In this document: positions 8,911 to 21,890 of the stretch, in pieces
Layout: every line of letters starts with the position of its first letter
How positions within the stretch are numbered: the first letter of the stretch is position 1
Assembly: GCF_001815355.1 (NCBI RefSeq)
Contig: NZ_KV820366.1
Location: forward strand, 1 to 64,000
Source of the DNA: Haemophilus sp. HMSC068C11
GTDB lineage: Bacteria > Pseudomonadota > Gammaproteobacteria > Enterobacterales > Pasteurellaceae
DNA length: 64,000 bases
Direction: 5' to 3'
The notes under the pieces: model-generated
What the model was told of the DNA's origin: nothing
The model's input: only the letters and a program-made list of their open reading frames with translations
Databases searched by the model: none
Position numbers and translations under genes: made by a program

Positions 8911-11301
8911 ATGAAATTTAGCGAAAATTGGGTGAGAGAATGGGTTAATCCATCAATTTCAACAGAGCAGTTATGTGATCAAATCACGATGCTTGGTTTA
9001 GAAGTTGATGGTGTTGAAAAAGTAGCTGGCGACTTTACAGGTGTTGTTGTGGGTGAAGTTGTTGAATGTGCGCAACACCCAGATGCAGATAAATTACGTG
9101 TCACTAAAGTAAATGTTGGTGGCGAGCGCTTATTAGATATCGTTTGTGGTGCACCAAATTGCCGTCAAGGTTTAAAAGTAGCATGTGCAACTGAAGGCGC
9201 TGTATTACCCGGTGATTTTAAGATTAAGAAGACTAAATTACGTGGCCAACCTTCAGAAGGGATGCTTTGCTCATTCTCAGAATTAGGCATTGATATAGAT
9301 GCAGATGGTATTATTGAATTACCGTTAGATGCTCCAGTAGGCAAAAATCTACGTGAATATTTAGATTTAGATGATAAAGACATTGAAATTAGTTTAACGC
9401 CAAACCGTGCAGATTGTTTAAGCATTGCAGGTGTTGCACGTGAAGTTGGCGTGGTTAATAAACAAGTTGTTAATCAACCGCACTTTGATGCTGTACCGGC
9501 AACAATTTCAGATAAAGTTCAAATTGAATTAAATGCGCCAGAAGCATGTCCGCGTTATTTATTGCGCGTGGTGAAAAATGTGAATGTTAAAGCACAATCA
9601 CCAATTTGGTTACAAGAAAAATTACGTCGTTGCGGTATTCGTTCTATCGACCCAATTGTAGATATTACTAACTATGTTTTACTTGAATTAGGTCAACCAA
9701 TGCATGCTTTTGATGCATCAAAAGTAGCTCAACCTGTTCAAGTGCGTTTAGCCAATAACGGGGAAGAGCTTGTTTTATTAGATGGTACAACCGCAAAATT
9801 ACAACCGAATACTTTAGTGATTGCAGATCAAACTGGTCCATTAGCAATGGCAGGTATCTTTGGTGGTCAAGCTAGTGGTGTTGATGCTGAAACAACAAAA
9901 GATGTGATTTTAGAGGCTGCATTCTTTGCACCATTAGCGATTGCGGGACGTGCAAGACAATATGGTTTACACACCGATTCTTCACATCGCTTTGAACGTG
10001 GTGTTGATTTTACGCTACAACGTCACGCAATGGAACGTGCAACAGCATTGTTACTTGACATTTGCGGTGGTGAAGCAGGCGAAATTTGCGAGGTGGTGAG
10101 CGAGCAATATTTACCAAAAGTCAATGAAGTCACTTTACGTCGTGAAAAATTAGATAGCTTATTAGGTCATCATATCGAAACTGAAACCGTGACCGAGATT
10201 TTTGAGCGTTTAGGTTTTGCTGTGAAATATGCTAATGATGTTTGGACCGTGACTTCTGCAAGCTGGCGTTTTGATATTGAAATCGAGGAAGATTTAATTG
10301 AAGAAGTAGCGCGTATTTATGGTTATAACAGCATTCCAAATAATGCGCCATTAGCACATCTTCGTATGCGTGAGCATAAAGAAGCCGATTTAGAATTAAG
10401 CCGAATTAAGACCGCACTTGTTGATGCAGATTATCAAGAAGCGATTACTTATAGCTTCGTTGATCCAAAAGTACAGACCTTACTTCATCCAGAAATTGAT
10501 GCACTTGTATTGCCAAACCCAATTTCAGTTGAAATGTCAGCAATGCGTGTTTCATTATTAAGTGGATTACTCGGTGCAGTACTATACAACCAAAATCGTC
10601 AACAAAACCGCGTACGTTTATTTGAAACGGGATTACGTTTTATTCCTGATGCTAATGCAGAATTTGGCATTCGCCAAGAGTTTGTTCTTGCTGGTGTAAT
10701 TACAGGTACCGCTAAATCTGAATCTTGGACAGGTAAGGCCGAAAATGTTGATTTCTTTGATCTTAAAGGTGATTTAGAAAGCATTCTTTCTCTCACTGAA
10801 GTGGGGAGTCGTGTTAAGTTTGTGGCAAAAGCACACAGTGCATTGCACCCAGGACAATCTGCTTCAATTGAATTAGATGGAAAAGAAATTGGTTTTATTG
10901 GAACTATTCATCCACTTATCGCTCAAAAACTAGGATTAAATGGCAAAGCAGTTGTTTTTGAAATTTTATGGGATGCCATTGCAAATCGTCGTGTGGTTCA
11001 AGCTAAAGAGATTTCAAAATTCCCAGCAAACCGTCGTGACTTAGCTTTAGTCGTTGCTGATAATGTGTCAGCAGGCGATATTATCGAAGCATGTAAGCAA
11101 GCTGGCGGAGAAAAATTAACACAAGTCAATTTATTCGATGTATATCAAGGCATTGGCGTTGCTAGCGGACATAAGAGCTTAGCAATCAGTTTAACTATTC
11201 AAGATAATGAAAAAACGCTTGAAGATGATGAGATTAATGCGGTAATCTCTGCTGTATTAAACGAAGTTAAACAACGCTTTAATGCGGAGCTTAGAGACTA
11301 A
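8911..11301 (+). CDS. pheT: Phenylalanyl-tRNA synthetase beta subunit
   Basis: The 796-residue beta subunit has a tRNA-binding OB-fold (about 40-150, [19 protein letters not shown]), the B3/B4 editing region (about 210-375), B5 (about 405-470), the catalytic-like core and a C-terminal ferredoxin-fold anticodon-binding domain (about 700-796, [15 protein letters not shown]). It lacks aminoacylation residues but clears Tyr-tRNA-Phe. It lies 75 bases after pheS and 13 bases before ihfA, consistent with one transcript. Confidence 0.97.
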   Translation: MKFSENWVREWVNPSISTEQLCDQITMLGLEVDGVEKVAGDFTGVVVGEVVECAQHPDADKLRVTKVNVGGERLLDIVCGAPNCRQGLKVACATEGAVLPGDFKIKKTKLRGQPSEGMLCSFSELGIDIDADGIIELPLDAPVGKNLREYLDLDDKDIEISLTPNRADCLSIAGVAREVGVVNKQVVNQPHFDAVPATISDKVQIELNAPEACPRYLLRVVKNVNVKAQSPIWLQEKLRRCGIRSIDPIVDITNYVLLELGQPMHAFDASKVAQPVQVRLANNGEELVLLDGTTAKLQPNTLVIADQTGPLAMAGIFGGQASGVDAETTKDVILEAAFFAPLAIAGRARQYGLHTDSSHRFERGVDFTLQRHAMERATALLLDICGGEAGEICEVVSEQYLPKVNEVTLRREKLDSLLGHHIETETVTEIFERLGFAVKYANDVWTVTSASWRFDIEIEEDLIEEVARIYGYNSIPNNAPLAHLRMREHKEADLELSRIKTALVDADYQEAITYSFVDPKVQTLLHPEIDALVLPNPISVEMSAMRVSLLSGLLGAVLYNQNRQQNRVRLFETGLRFIPDANAEFGIRQEFVLAGVITGTAKSESWTGKAENVDFFDLKGDLESILSLTEVGSRVKFVAKAHSALHPGQSASIELDGKEIGFIGTIHPLIAQKLGLNGKAVVFEILWDAIANRRVVQAKEISKFPANRRDLALVVADNVSAGDIIEACKQAGGEKLTQVNLFDVYQGIGVASGHKSLAISLTIQDNEKTLEDDEINAVISAVLNEVKQRFNAELRD

Positions 11302-11314
11302 ACAGGAGACTAAC

Positions 11315-11614
11315 ATGGCAACGATTACAAAAATTGATATTACTGAATACTTATTAGATAAGTATCAATTACAAAAAGCTGAAGCTAAAGCATTAGTGGA
11401 AGACTTTTTTGAGGAAATTCGTTTATCGTTAGAATCTGGTGGTGAAGTAAAATTATCAGGTTTTGGTAATTTTGAACTTCGTAATAAAGCTTCCCGTCCG
11501 GGGCGTAATCCAAAAACAGGTGAAAGCATTCCTGTTTCTGCTCGCCGTGTAGTGGCATTCAAGCCAGGGCAAAAATTACGTGCTCGTGTGGAAAACACCA
11601 AGCCAAAACAATAG
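11315..11614 (+). CDS. ihfA: Integration host factor subunit alpha
   Basis: A 99-residue member of the HU/IHF family. The DNA-binding beta arm has the conserved GRNPKTGE and the proline that kinks DNA, and [14 protein letters not shown] is the family signature. It pairs with IHF-beta to bend DNA at WATCAR-N4-TTR sites in transcription, replication and recombination. The start is the ATG at 11315 with AGGAG before it; an upstream in-frame ATG lies inside pheT. It is the last gene of the pheST-ihfA operon and is followed by an uptake-signal terminator. Confidence 0.97.
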   Translation: MATITKIDITEYLLDKYQLQKAEAKALVEDFFEEIRLSLESGGEVKLSGFGNFELRNKASRPGRNPKTGESIPVSARRVVAFKPGQKLRARVENTKPKQ

Positions 11615-11618
11615 TAAG

Positions 11619-11648
11619 AAAAGTGCGGTCGTTTTTGACCGCACTTTT
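11619..11648. terminator. Paired-uptake-signal terminator after ihfA
   Basis: A 12-bp stem (11619-11630 with 11637-11648) has a T-rich 6-base loop. It separates ihfA from the NlpC/P60 gene, whose ribosome site and ATG start immediately after. Confidence 0.8.
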
Positions 11649-11661
11649 GTCAGGATTGAAC

Positions 11662-12147
11662 ATGAATAAGATTAAATGTGCTTTTTTAGTCGCAGGAAGT
11701 TTTTTGCTTTTTGCTTGTTCAAGTGGTATTCGTGAAGAGTATGCGATGAACTATAAAGGTCAGATTGGTGATCCAATTATGGCCATTGCTATGTTAAGTG
11801 AACAACAATATGAATGGGCAGGTACACCATATGTTTTAGGCGGGCAATCTCGTGGTGGTATCGATTGTTCGGGTTTTGTGCAAAAGACCTTTATTGATCG
11901 TTTTAATATCAACCTTCCTCGAACAACGAAAGATCAAGCGGGTTACGGAAAACTTGTTCGTAAAGAAGATATCCAAACAGGCGATTTAGTTTTCTTTAAA
12001 ACGGGACGCGGACCAAATGGCTATCATGTAGGGATTTATGTGAAAGAAGATAAATTTTTACACGCATCAACCAAAGGCGGTGTGATTTATTCTTCGATGA
12101 ACAGCCCTTATTGGAAAAAAGCTTTTTGGCAAGTTAGACGAGTATAG
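11662..12147 (+). CDS. NlpC/P60 lipoprotein (MepS/Spr-like murein endopeptidase)
   Basis: A 161-residue precursor with signal and lipobox LLFAC (Cys at residue 19), followed by one NlpC/P60 domain. The catalytic cysteine is in GIDCSGFVQK, the histidine in NGYHVGIYV and the third polar residue in FLHASTKGG. Related proteins (MepS/Spr, NlpC) cleave D-Ala-meso-DAP crosslinks so the peptidoglycan sacculus can expand. The ATG at 11662 gives a proper signal peptide; an earlier in-frame ATG would run through the terminator hairpin. Because the ihfA terminator lies between, expression may depend on read-through or an internal promoter I cannot pick out. Confidence 0.9.
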   Translation: MNKIKCAFLVAGSFLLFACSSGIREEYAMNYKGQIGDPIMAIAMLSEQQYEWAGTPYVLGGQSRGGIDCSGFVQKTFIDRFNINLPRTTKDQAGYGKLVRKEDIQTGDLVFFKTGRGPNGYHVGIYVKEDKFLHASTKGGVIYSSMNSPYWKKAFWQVRRV

Positions 12148-12155
12148 TGGAAATA

Positions 12156-12187
12156 AAAAAGTGCGGTTAATTTTAACCGCACTTTTT
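12156..12187. terminator. Paired-uptake-signal bidirectional terminator
   Basis: A perfect 15-bp stem (12156-12170 with 12173-12187) with T runs on both sides lies between the convergent NlpC/P60 gene and metF. Confidence 0.88.
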
Positions 12188-12189
12188 CT

Positions 12190-13131
<942 letters not shown>

Positions 13132-13237
13132 CTAATATGCGTCAATTTCAATGATTTCATCAAAATAATGAATGAAATTAATGATTGTTTATTGTGCGTT
13201 GTATTTTAAAAGAAAATCAATTTATTTGCACAAAAAG

Positions 13238-13266
13238 TTAGCATTTTTTCTAAAAATAGGTATAAT
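13238..13266 (+). promoter_or_regulatory. rplM-rpsI promoter
   Basis: A consensus -10 TATAAT lies at 13261-13266, with TTAGCA at 13238-13243 as -35 and a 17-base spacer. It predicts a leader of about 130 bases before rplM. The 325-base gap 13081-13405 otherwise holds the metF upstream region (13081-13237, AT-rich, nothing clear) and the leader hairpin described separately. Confidence 0.75.
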
Positions 13267-13280
13267 ACGCCGACCCTGTA

Positions 13281-13305
13281 AATGCACGGATTCCCACCGT
13301 GCATT
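13281..13305 (+). promoter_or_regulatory. rplM leader hairpin, candidate L13 autoregulatory element
   Basis: AATGCACGG (13281-13289) pairs perfectly with CCGTGCATT (13297-13305) around a 7-base loop, about 10 bases after the predicted transcription start. In E. coli the rplM-rpsI operon is repressed by L13 acting on its leader RNA. The position fits such an element, but equivalence is inferred. Confidence 0.5.
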
Positions 13306-13402
13306 ATTTTATCGAGATCACACTCGAAGGGGTGTAGATTAAGATCAATGGTTGTGTTTCGATATGAAACACTGGGTATCAAACTTATATTTTGGTAATT
13401 AA

Positions 13403-13834
<432 letters not shown>

Positions 13835-13850
13835 TCACGAGGTTTAGGAA

Positions 13851-14243
13851 ATGGCAGAGAATCAAAACTACGGCACTGGTCGCCGCAAAAGCTCTTCAGC
13901 TCGTGTATTTATCAAACCGGGCAGTGGTAAAATCACTATCAACCAACGTGAATTAGACGTATATTTCGGTCGCGAAACAGCTCGTATGATCGTACGTCAA
14001 CCGTTAGAATTAGTGGAATTAACTGATAAATTAGACCTATACATCACTGTTAAAGGTGGTGGTATTTCTGGTCAAGCGGGTGCAATCCGTCACGGTATCA
14101 CTCGTGCATTAATGGAATATGATGAGACTTTACGTCCTGCTCTTCGTGCAGCTGGCTTCGTTACTCGTGACGCACGTCGCGTTGAACGTAAAAAAGTTGG
14201 TTTACACAAAGCACGTCGTCGTCCACAATACTCCAAACGTTAA
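13851..14243 (+). CDS. rpsI: 30S ribosomal protein S9
   Basis: Full-length 130-residue S9 with the N-terminal [13 protein letters not shown] motif and the basic tail [11 protein letters not shown], whose last residues reach the P-site tRNA on the 30S subunit. It is co-transcribed with rplM and ends in a strong hairpin terminator. Confidence 0.98.
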   Translation: MAENQNYGTGRRKSSSARVFIKPGSGKITINQRELDVYFGRETARMIVRQPLELVELTDKLDLYITVKGGGISGQAGAIRHGITRALMEYDETLRPALRAAGFVTRDARRVERKKVGLHKARRRPQYSKR

Positions 14244-14263
14244 TTTTTTATTATCGTTTCAAG

Positions 14264-14287
14264 AAAGCAGAGAGCAATCTCTGCTTT
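14264..14287 (+). terminator. Rho-independent terminator of rplM-rpsI
   Basis: A perfect 10-bp stem (14264-14273 with 14278-14287) with a GCAA tetraloop is followed by Ts. Confidence 0.9.
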
Positions 14288-14409
14288 TTTTATGTCTGTA
14301 AAAAATAAATTACTTAAAAATCACCGTTCTTTGATTTTTCATTGATTGCTTATAATTAATTGATTTTAAAGGAAAAATAAGAAATTGTTAGCAATTTACC
14401 TGTCGGTTA

Positions 14410-14418
14410 TGTTAAAAT
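14410..14418 (+). promoter_or_regulatory. Extended -10 promoter for sspAB
   Basis: TGTTAAAAT forms an extended -10 (TGn then TAAAAT at 14413-14418), 55 bases before sspA. No good -35 is seen at 17 bases, as is common for extended -10 promoters. Confidence 0.45.
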
Positions 14419-14473
14419 AATCGCCCGTTTTTAGTAGAAGTATATAAGTTAGTTTGGATCTTCGGAGGAATAA

Positions 14474-15112
14474 ATGTCCAATGCATCAAGTAAACGTTCA
14501 GTAATGACTCTTTTTTCAAATAAAAATGACATTTACTGCCATCAAGTAAAAATTGTTTTAGCTGAAAAAGGTGTTGCTTACGAAAACGAAGAAGTTGATC
14601 TGCAAGCATTATCAGAAGATTTAATGGAATTAAATCCCTACGGCACATTACCAACCTTGGTGGATCGTGATTTAGTGTTATTCAGCTCACGCATCATTAT
14701 GGAATATCTTGATGAGCGTTTTCCACATCCTCCACTTATGCCAGTTTATCCGGTTTCTCGCGCGAAAAGTCGTCTTTTAATGTTACGTATCGAACAAGAT
14801 TGGTATCCAACATTAGAAATTGCTGAAAAAGGCACGGAAGTTGAACGTGAAGAAGCATTAAAACAGCTAAAAGAAGAATTGTTAGCGGTATCGGTTATCT
14901 TTCAACAAACCCCTTATTTTATGAGTGAAGAGTTTGGCTTAGTCGATTGCTACGTTGCACCATTATTATGGAAATTACGCAATATGGGTGTTGAATTTAG
15001 CGGTACAGGAAGCAAAGCAATCAAAGGCTATATGGATCGCGTATTTAGCCGTGATTCATTCTTACAATCTGTAGGTGAAGCTGCACCTAAAAATTTAATG
15101 GATGATAAATAA
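14474..15112 (+). CDS. sspA: Stringent starvation protein A
   Basis: This 212-residue protein has the glutathione-S-transferase fold but acts as an RNA-polymerase-associated regulator. The N-terminal thioredoxin-like domain (MTLFSNKNDIYCHQVKIVLAEKG), the LNPYGTLPTLVDRDLVLF segment and the conserved surface PHPPLMPVYPVSRA are clear. In E. coli it supports late phage P1 genes and acid and starvation responses. CGGAGGAA precedes the ATG. Its stop codon overlaps the sspB start by one base (TAATG), so the two are translationally coupled. Confidence 0.97.
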   Translation: MSNASSKRSVMTLFSNKNDIYCHQVKIVLAEKGVAYENEEVDLQALSEDLMELNPYGTLPTLVDRDLVLFSSRIIMEYLDERFPHPPLMPVYPVSRAKSRLLMLRIEQDWYPTLEIAEKGTEVEREEALKQLKEELLAVSVIFQQTPYFMSEEFGLVDCYVAPLLWKLRNMGVEFSGTGSKAIKGYMDRVFSRDSFLQSVGEAAPKNLMDDK

Positions 15113-15558
15113 TGGCTCATACACCTTCTCCAAAACGCCCTTATTTACTAAGAGCCTATTATGATTGGTTAGTAGATAATGATTTCACCCCATATTTAGT
15201 GGTAGATGCGAATTATTATGGTACCAATGTGCCTGTAGAATACGTGAAAGATGGGCAAATCGTCTTAAATCTTTCTGCTGGGGCGACAGGGAATTTGCAA
15301 TTAACAAATGACTTTATTCAGTTTAATGCACGTTTCCAAGGTGTGGCTCGTGAATTATATATTCCTATGGGCGCAGCTTTAGCTATTTATGCACGTGAAA
15401 ATGGTGATGGCGTGATGTTTGAGCCAGAAGAAATTTACGATGAATTAAATCATGAGCCGACATCAGAACAGCCATTAAGTTTTGCAGAAGCGGTAGATAA
15501 GCCTAAGGCTGAAAAGAAACCACAGAAATCAGCATCTCATTTACGAATTGTGGATTAA
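15112..15558 (+). CDS. sspB: ClpXP protease specificity-enhancing factor SspB
   Basis: This 148-residue adaptor delivers ssrA-tagged peptides to ClpXP. The N-terminal substrate-binding domain (YLLRAYYDWLVDNDFTPYLVVDA, NLSAGATGNLQ, IPMGAALAIYARENG) is followed by a variable Lys/Glu linker from about residue 110 and the ClpX-docking tail HLRIVD. The start overlaps the sspA stop by one base. An inverted uptake-signal terminator shared with trpA follows. Confidence 0.97.
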   Translation: MAHTPSPKRPYLLRAYYDWLVDNDFTPYLVVDANYYGTNVPVEYVKDGQIVLNLSAGATGNLQLTNDFIQFNARFQGVARELYIPMGAALAIYARENGDGVMFEPEEIYDELNHEPTSEQPLSFAEAVDKPKAEKKPQKSASHLRIVD

Positions 15559-15570
15559 TGAAAGAAAAAC

Positions 15571-15600
15571 AAAAGTGCGGTTAATTTTAACCGCACTTTT
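15571..15600. terminator. Paired-uptake-signal terminator shared by sspAB and the trp operon
   Basis: A perfect 14-bp stem (15571-15584 with 15587-15600) is flanked by A and T runs. It lies between convergent sspB and trpA. Confidence 0.9.
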
Positions 15601-15607
15601 TTATTTA

Positions 15608-16414
15608 TTATTTTGTTGCTGCTTTCATATTGCGAACAAACTCGGCGAGCTCAGATAAGCATTGAGCCTGATTGTCTAAGTTTCGCTCAATAATTTTTAC
15701 AGTTGCAGAACCTGAAATTGCGCCGGCTGCACCCAGTTGAAGCGCTTCTTTCACTTGAGAAGGCTGAGCAATACCAAAACCTTGTAGAATTGGTGGAGCC
15801 TTGTGGGCTTTGAGTTGTTCTACAAGTGTATCTAAGTTTGCGGCATGAGCTTGATTCTCTGCACTTGTTACACCTGCACGAGAAACTAAATAGGTATAGC
15901 CTTCGCTGTTTTCAGCAACGCCTTGTACCGTTTTAGCATCAGCATTTGGTGGGCAAATAAAGACAGGTTGAATGCCATGCTTTTTAGCAGCTTGAACATA
16001 GTCTTCTTTTGCCAATAGTGGAATATCTGCCACTAAAACTGCATCCACGCCGACTTCTGCGCAACGGTGATAGAAATTATCTAAGCCTTTCGCAAAAATT
16101 AAATTCGCACAAAGGAGTAAGCTAATCGGAATATCCGGATATTTTGACCGCACTTTAGCGAGTAATTTAAAGCTGTCTTCAGTGCTATGGCCGGCATTAA
16201 GTGCTCGGTTATTGGCTGCTTGAATAACGGGACCATCTAGTAATGGATCTGAAAATGGAAAACCTAATTCCAACGCATCTGCGCCATTTTCGACTAACGT
16301 GCAAATAATCTCAAAAGAGCGATCAAATGTTGGATCGCATAATGTCACGAAAGGTACAAAAGCCCCTTCTTTTTTCGCTGCAAGTTCTGCAAATTTAGTT
16401 TCAAAACGGCTCAT
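15608..16414 (-). CDS. trpA: Tryptophan synthase alpha chain
   Basis: This 268-residue TIM barrel cleaves indole-3-glycerol phosphate to indole and glyceraldehyde-3-phosphate. Catalytic Glu lies in [11 protein letters not shown] and Asp in [27 protein letters not shown] and [10 protein letters not shown] are family segments. It is the last gene of the operon. Its ATG overlaps the trpB stop by one base, matching the stoichiometric alpha2-beta2 complex. Confidence 0.98.
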   Translation of the reverse strand: MSRFETKFAELAAKKEGAFVPFVTLCDPTFDRSFEIICTLVENGADALELGFPFSDPLLDGPVIQAANNRALNAGHSTEDSFKLLAKVRSKYPDIPISLLLCANLIFAKGLDNFYHRCAEVGVDAVLVADIPLLAKEDYVQAAKKHGIQPVFICPPNADAKTVQGVAENSEGYTYLVSRAGVTSAENQAHAANLDTLVEQLKAHKAPPILQGFGIAQPSQVKEALQLGAAGAISGSATVKIIERNLDNQAQCLSELAEFVRNMKAATK

Positions 16415-17610
16415 TATTGCATTCCTTTTTCTTTTAAAACTTTATCTACGGTGAAAATATCTTTATCACCACGACCAGAGAGATTCACCACTAAAATTTG
16501 TTCTTTATTCGGTTCTTGATGAATCATTTTTAGTGCATGTGCTAATGCGTGGGAACTTTCCAATGCAGGAATAATCCCTTCATGTTTTGCTAACGCTTGG
16601 AAAGCATTTAATGCTTCATCATCTGTAATACTTGGGTATTCTGCACGACCAATACTTTGCAAGTAAGCATGTTGTGGGCCTACAGAAGGGAAGTCTAATC
16701 CAGCAGAAATAGAGTAGGATTCTTCTACTTGACCATCTTCAGTTTGCATTAAAGGTGATTTCATGCCGAAATAAATACCGACTTTGGCATGGCCTAATGG
16801 TGCACCATGTTCACCACTTTCAATGCCATGACCTGCAGGTTCTACACCAATTAAGCGAACACCTTTTTCATCAATAAAATCAGTAAACATACCAATCGCA
16901 TTCGAACCACCACCGACTGCAGCAATAACGGCATCCGGTAAGCGACCTTCTTTTTCTAAGATTTGACGTTTGGTTTCTTCACCAATCATTTTTTGGAATT
17001 CACGCACAATGGTTGGGAATGGGTGAGGACCTGCCGCCGTACCCAATAAATAATGGGTGTTTTCATAATTGGCTGACCAATCACGCATCGCTTCACAGCA
17101 TGCATCTTTTAATGAGCAAGAACCTTTTTGTACAGGAATCACTTCAGCCCCCATTAAACGCATACGGAATACGTTTGGTGATTGACGTTCTACGTCTTTT
17201 GCCCCCATATAAACACGGCAAGGCATATCTAACATTGCACAAGCAAGGGCTGTCGCAACACCATGTTGGCCCGCACCGGTTTCCGCGATAATGCGTGTTT
17301 TACCCATGCGTTTTGCCAATAAAATTTGACCTAATACTTGGTTGGTTTTATGGGCACCACCGTGAAGTAAATCTTCACGTTTTAAATAAATTTTTGCTTT
17401 TGTGCCTTTAGTTAAATTACGGCAAAGGGTAAGTGCGGTTGGTCTGCCCGCATAATTTTTAAGTAAATCTTGAAATTCACGTTGGAATTCAGGATCGTCT
17501 TTTGCTTCAACAAAGGCTTTTTCTAGCTGTTGTAGTACCGGTACGAGAATTTCCGGTACATACATTCCGCCAAATTCACCGAAATAAGGATTTAAAAGGG
17601 TTTCTGACAT
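16414..17610 (-). CDS. trpB: Tryptophan synthase beta chain
   Basis: This 398-residue PLP enzyme condenses indole with serine. The PLP lysine is in [15 protein letters not shown], the phosphate-binding loop is [12 protein letters not shown] and the catalytic ETGAGQHG segment is present. AAGGAAATATT precedes the ATG. Only 12 bases separate it from ydfG upstream, so ydfG lies within the trp transcript. Confidence 0.98.
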   Translation of the reverse strand: MSETLLNPYFGEFGGMYVPEILVPVLQQLEKAFVEAKDDPEFQREFQDLLKNYAGRPTALTLCRNLTKGTKAKIYLKREDLLHGGAHKTNQVLGQILLAKRMGKTRIIAETGAGQHGVATALACAMLDMPCRVYMGAKDVERQSPNVFRMRLMGAEVIPVQKGSCSLKDACCEAMRDWSANYENTHYLLGTAAGPHPFPTIVREFQKMIGEETKRQILEKEGRLPDAVIAAVGGGSNAIGMFTDFIDEKGVRLIGVEPAGHGIESGEHGAPLGHAKVGIYFGMKSPLMQTEDGQVEESYSISAGLDFPSVGPQHAYLQSIGRAEYPSITDDEALNAFQALAKHEGIIPALESSHALAHALKMIHQEPNKEQILVVNLSGRGDKDIFTVDKVLKEKGMQ

Positions 17611-17622
17611 AATATTTCCTTG

Positions 17623-18381
17623 TTATTTTTGAATTCTTGCGACATTAAGTGGTGCAAAGGTTTGTGCAGTAGGCATCACTTCAATGCGATTAATATTGAC
17701 ATGTTTAGGTTGTTGATTAAGCCATAGAACAATATTAGCAATGTCTTGTGGACTGACATATTCCACATTTTCATAGAGTTTTTTTGCTCGGGCATCATCA
17801 CCTTTAAAGCGGATATTAGAAAATTCTGTTCCACCACAAAGACCAGGCTCTACATTGGTCACGCGAATTTGAGTTCCAGCAAGATCGGCTCGAAGATTTA
17901 AACTAAATTGTTTGATAAAAGCTTTAGTACCACCGTATATATTGCCACCTGGATAAGGATAAGTCCCCGCAATTGATCCTAAATTAATAATATGGCCCGA
18001 ATTACGTTCAACCATTTGTGGTAACACAAGACGAGTGATGGTGACGAGACCTTTAATATTGGTATCGATCATTTGCATCCAATCGTCTAAATTCGCTTTA
18101 TCAGCACTCTCTAAGCCTAATGCTAAGCCTGCATTATTCACCAATAAATCAATGGATTGCCAACTATCTGGAAGGGAATGGAACGCATCTTCTGTTGCTT
18201 GGCGATCTGAAATATCAAAGGCAAGAAAGTGGAAGTTTTCACCTAATTCTTGCTGTAATTGTTCTAAACGAGCTACGCGGCGTCCTGTGCCAATTACACG
18301 ATAGCCATTTTCAATGAGTGTGCGACAAATTGCCGTACCAAATCCGGCAGTTGCGCCGGTTACTAACGCTGTTCTTTGCAT
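17623..18381 (-). CDS. ydfG: NADP-dependent short-chain dehydrogenase (YdfG-like) inside the trp operon
   Basis: This 252-residue SDR has the nucleotide motif TGATAGFG, NNAGLALG and the catalytic S-YxxxK set (SIAGTYPYPGGNIYGGTKAF). It closely follows E. coli YdfG, a 3-hydroxy acid dehydrogenase acting on serine, threonine and 3-hydroxypropionate. The ATG complementary to 18379-18381 has GGGGA upstream; an in-frame ATG six codons earlier does not. It sits between trpCF and trpB. An SDR acting on L-serine next to the serine-using tryptophan synthase is suggestive, but no pathway link is shown. Confidence 0.93.
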   Translation of the reverse strand: MQRTALVTGATAGFGTAICRTLIENGYRVIGTGRRVARLEQLQQELGENFHFLAFDISDRQATEDAFHSLPDSWQSIDLLVNNAGLALGLESADKANLDDWMQMIDTNIKGLVTITRLVLPQMVERNSGHIINLGSIAGTYPYPGGNIYGGTKAFIKQFSLNLRADLAGTQIRVTNVEPGLCGGTEFSNIRFKGDDARAKKLYENVEYVSPQDIANIVLWLNQQPKHVNINRIEVMPTAQTFAPLNVARIQK

Positions 18382-18404
18382 AATGCTTCCCCTTAGCAAT
18401 CAGA

Positions 18405-19841
18405 TTAATTTGACAAAATCGTCTTAAAAACTGACCGCACTTTTTCGCTATCTTTCACGCCAGCGGCAGTTTCTACACCAGAATTGAGATCAACCCCTAA
18501 GCAACCTTGCTTAATGGCTTGTTCAATATTGTCAGGTGAAATTCCACCAGCCAAAATAATTTTGTGTTTCAAGTTTTCAGGAATGAGTGACCAATTAAAG
18601 GTTTTTCCTGTGCCACCTTGTTGATTAGCAGATTGGCTATCGAAAATATAGCGAGTGATATTTAAATCATCTGTAAAATCAACCGCACTTTGTGCTTCAG
18701 TATTCACCGAAATGGCTTTCCAAATTTGTATTTCTTCAGGCAGTTGGTGACGAAGTGCGGTAATAAATTCAGCGGTTTCTGAACCGTGTAGCTGAACGAC
18801 ATAAAGCTGCAATTGTTTAGCGATTTTTACAATAAAATCAATTTCTTGATTCTGAAATACGCCCACAAAACGAAGTGGTGATGCTGTCACTAATTCTTGG
18901 GCTTGACGTAGGCTCACACAGCGTTTTGAATGTTCGGCGAAAATTAAGCCGCCGTATAATGCTCCGTTTGCGTAAACCTCTTTGACATCTTGCGTGCGAG
19001 TTAAACCGCATACTTTATTTTCTCCAAAAATCACTTCACGCACAGCATTATTTAAATCTGCACTGCCCATTAGGCTACTGCCGATTAAAAAGCCATGTGC
19101 CACTTTTTGCAAATCACGAATTTGGCTGTGATTATAAATCCCTGATTCGCTGATAATACGTGCATCAGTAGGAATGCGATCGGCATATTTTTGTGTGAGT
19201 TCTACTACGCGGTTTAAATCAACGGTGAGATCGTGAAGATTACGATTATTAACGCCGATAATTTTTGCACCTAGAGCAAGGGCTCGCTCAAATTCTTCTT
19301 CATTGCTGGTTTCCGTCAATACGCCCATGCCAAGAGAATGCGCCAGATCAGCTAGTACGCGATAGGTTTCATCATTCACCACTGAAAGCATCAATAAAAT
19401 AGCATCCGCTTGATAGTAGCGCGCGAGATAAACCTGATATTCGCTGATCATAAAATCTTTGCACAATACAGGTTGTGAGACAACGTCACGTACTTGCGGC
19501 AAATAGTCAAATTTACCTTGGAAATATTTCTCATCCGTTAGCACCGAAACAGCTGATGCATAATGTTTATACACATTGGCGATTTCATCTAAATTAAATT
19601 CATTACGAATTAATCCTTTAGAAGGGGACGCTTTCTTACATTCCAAAATATAAGCAGGCTTTTGATGTGTGCCTTTAGCCAGCGCATCATAAAAAGAGCG
19701 GTCAGATTTTTGAATGTTTTCTTTAAATTGTGAAAGCGGAAATTCAGCTTCCTTTGCCTTAACCCATTGTGCTTTGTCTAAGACGATTTTTTGCAGCACC
19801 GTTGCAGAGTCAATTGGTTTAGTGAAATCTTGCGTGATCAT
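18405..19841 (-). CDS. trpC: Bifunctional indole-3-glycerol phosphate synthase / phosphoribosylanthranilate isomerase
   Basis: A 478-residue fusion (TrpC-TrpF). Residues 1 to about 260 are IGPS, with the catalytic lysine in [11 protein letters not shown], the [10 protein letters not shown] motif and VNNRNLHDL. Residues about 265-478 are PRAI, with the catalytic Cys in KVCGLTR and the closing LAGGISPDN segment and Asp in GVDLNSG. It performs two consecutive steps of tryptophan synthesis. AAGAAAG precedes the ATG. A 41-base gap separates it from trpD. Confidence 0.97.
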   Translation of the reverse strand: MITQDFTKPIDSATVLQKIVLDKAQWVKAKEAEFPLSQFKENIQKSDRSFYDALAKGTHQKPAYILECKKASPSKGLIRNEFNLDEIANVYKHYASAVSVLTDEKYFQGKFDYLPQVRDVVSQPVLCKDFMISEYQVYLARYYQADAILLMLSVVNDETYRVLADLAHSLGMGVLTETSNEEEFERALALGAKIIGVNNRNLHDLTVDLNRVVELTQKYADRIPTDARIISESGIYNHSQIRDLQKVAHGFLIGSSLMGSADLNNAVREVIFGENKVCGLTRTQDVKEVYANGALYGGLIFAEHSKRCVSLRQAQELVTASPLRFVGVFQNQEIDFIVKIAKQLQLYVVQLHGSETAEFITALRHQLPEEIQIWKAISVNTEAQSAVDFTDDLNITRYIFDSQSANQQGGTGKTFNWSLIPENLKHKIILAGGISPDNIEQAIKQGCLGVDLNSGVETAAGVKDSEKVRSVFKTILSN

Positions 19842-19882
19842 AATCTTTCTTCTTATTGTGGCTTATCAAATCAGCCTTTATC

Positions 19883-20884
19883 TTAATATTTTGTTAAATG
19901 TTGTAATGTATCAAATGCTTTGCCTGATGCAAGATGAGCCAATACATTTTGAACATTTTGTTTTAAGTCATCATGACCAAATAACTTCAGCAATAATGCC
20001 ACATTCGCCGCTACCGCATTAGCGTGTTCCGCCTTACCTTTGCCTTGTAAAAGTGCGGTCAGATATTGGGCATTTTCTTGCGGTTCGCCACCACGTAAAC
20101 TTTCTAAAGATTGTGTTTTTAAACCAAAATCTTCAGGTGTTAAGGTGAAGTAGTCAATTTTGCCGTTTTTAATTTCTGCCACTTGGGTTTCGCCGTGTAT
20201 AGCGACTTCATCAAGACCTGCACCATGCACAACAAAAGTATGTTGATGACCTAATGCAACAGCAGTTTCTGCATAGGTTTTCACTAATTCAGGGGCATAC
20301 ACGCCAAGCAAATGATAAGTTGGGCGAGCTGGGTTAATTAATGGACCTAAAATATTAAAAAGTGTACGCGTTTTTAATGCTGCACGAACAGGGGCGACAT
20401 GTTTAAACCCACTGTGATATTGTTGAGCAAATAAGAAACATACCCCAATATCGTCAAGTGCTTGGCGAGCTTGTTCTGGTGTGACGTTGACATTCACACC
20501 GAGTGCGGTTAATACATCACTGGCACCGGATTTGCTTGATACGCTGCGGTTACCATGTTTGGCTACTTTGGCTCCCATAGACGCTGCAACAATAGCACTC
20601 GCAGTAGAGATATTAATCGTGTTTTGACCATCACCGCCAGTACCCACACTATCCGCAAAAGGGTAGTCTGGACGAGGGAATGATTTGGCATTTTGCAAAG
20701 ACGCCGATACCGCACCACTTAATTCATCAATAGTGGCACCACGTACTTTTAACGCAATCAGCATGGCAGCAATTTGTTCGTTATTCAGTTCGCCTTGCAT
20801 AATAGCGTTAAAAATGACCGCACTTTCTTCTTTGTTAAGTGTTTTTCCGTTGTAAAGTTGTTCTAATAATTGAGCCGTTTGCAT
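19883..20884 (-). CDS. trpD: Anthranilate phosphoribosyltransferase
   Basis: The 333-residue enzyme joins anthranilate to PRPP. The PRPP loop [28 protein letters not shown] and the [13 protein letters not shown] segment are diagnostic. It is unfused to TrpG, unlike in E. coli. I start at the ATG complementary to 20882-20884, seven bases after AAGGAAG. An in-frame TTG two codons earlier lies too close to that site. The tautomerase-fold gene ends 12 bases upstream. Confidence 0.97.
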   Translation of the reverse strand: MQTAQLLEQLYNGKTLNKEESAVIFNAIMQGELNNEQIAAMLIALKVRGATIDELSGAVSASLQNAKSFPRPDYPFADSVGTGGDGQNTINISTASAIVAASMGAKVAKHGNRSVSSKSGASDVLTALGVNVNVTPEQARQALDDIGVCFLFAQQYHSGFKHVAPVRAALKTRTLFNILGPLINPARPTYHLLGVYAPELVKTYAETAVALGHQHTFVVHGAGLDEVAIHGETQVAEIKNGKIDYFTLTPEDFGLKTQSLESLRGGEPQENAQYLTALLQGKGKAEHANAVAANVALLLKLFGHDDLKQNVQNVLAHLASGKAFDTLQHLTKY

Positions 20885-20896
20885 AATCAATCTTCC

Positions 20897-21878
<982 letters not shown>

Positions 21879-21890
21879 AATTTATCGTCC

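Noticed and set aside
20882-20890. TTG two codons upstream as the trpD start
   Set aside because: It would leave almost no spacing to AAGGAAG; the ATG at 20884 has ideal spacing.
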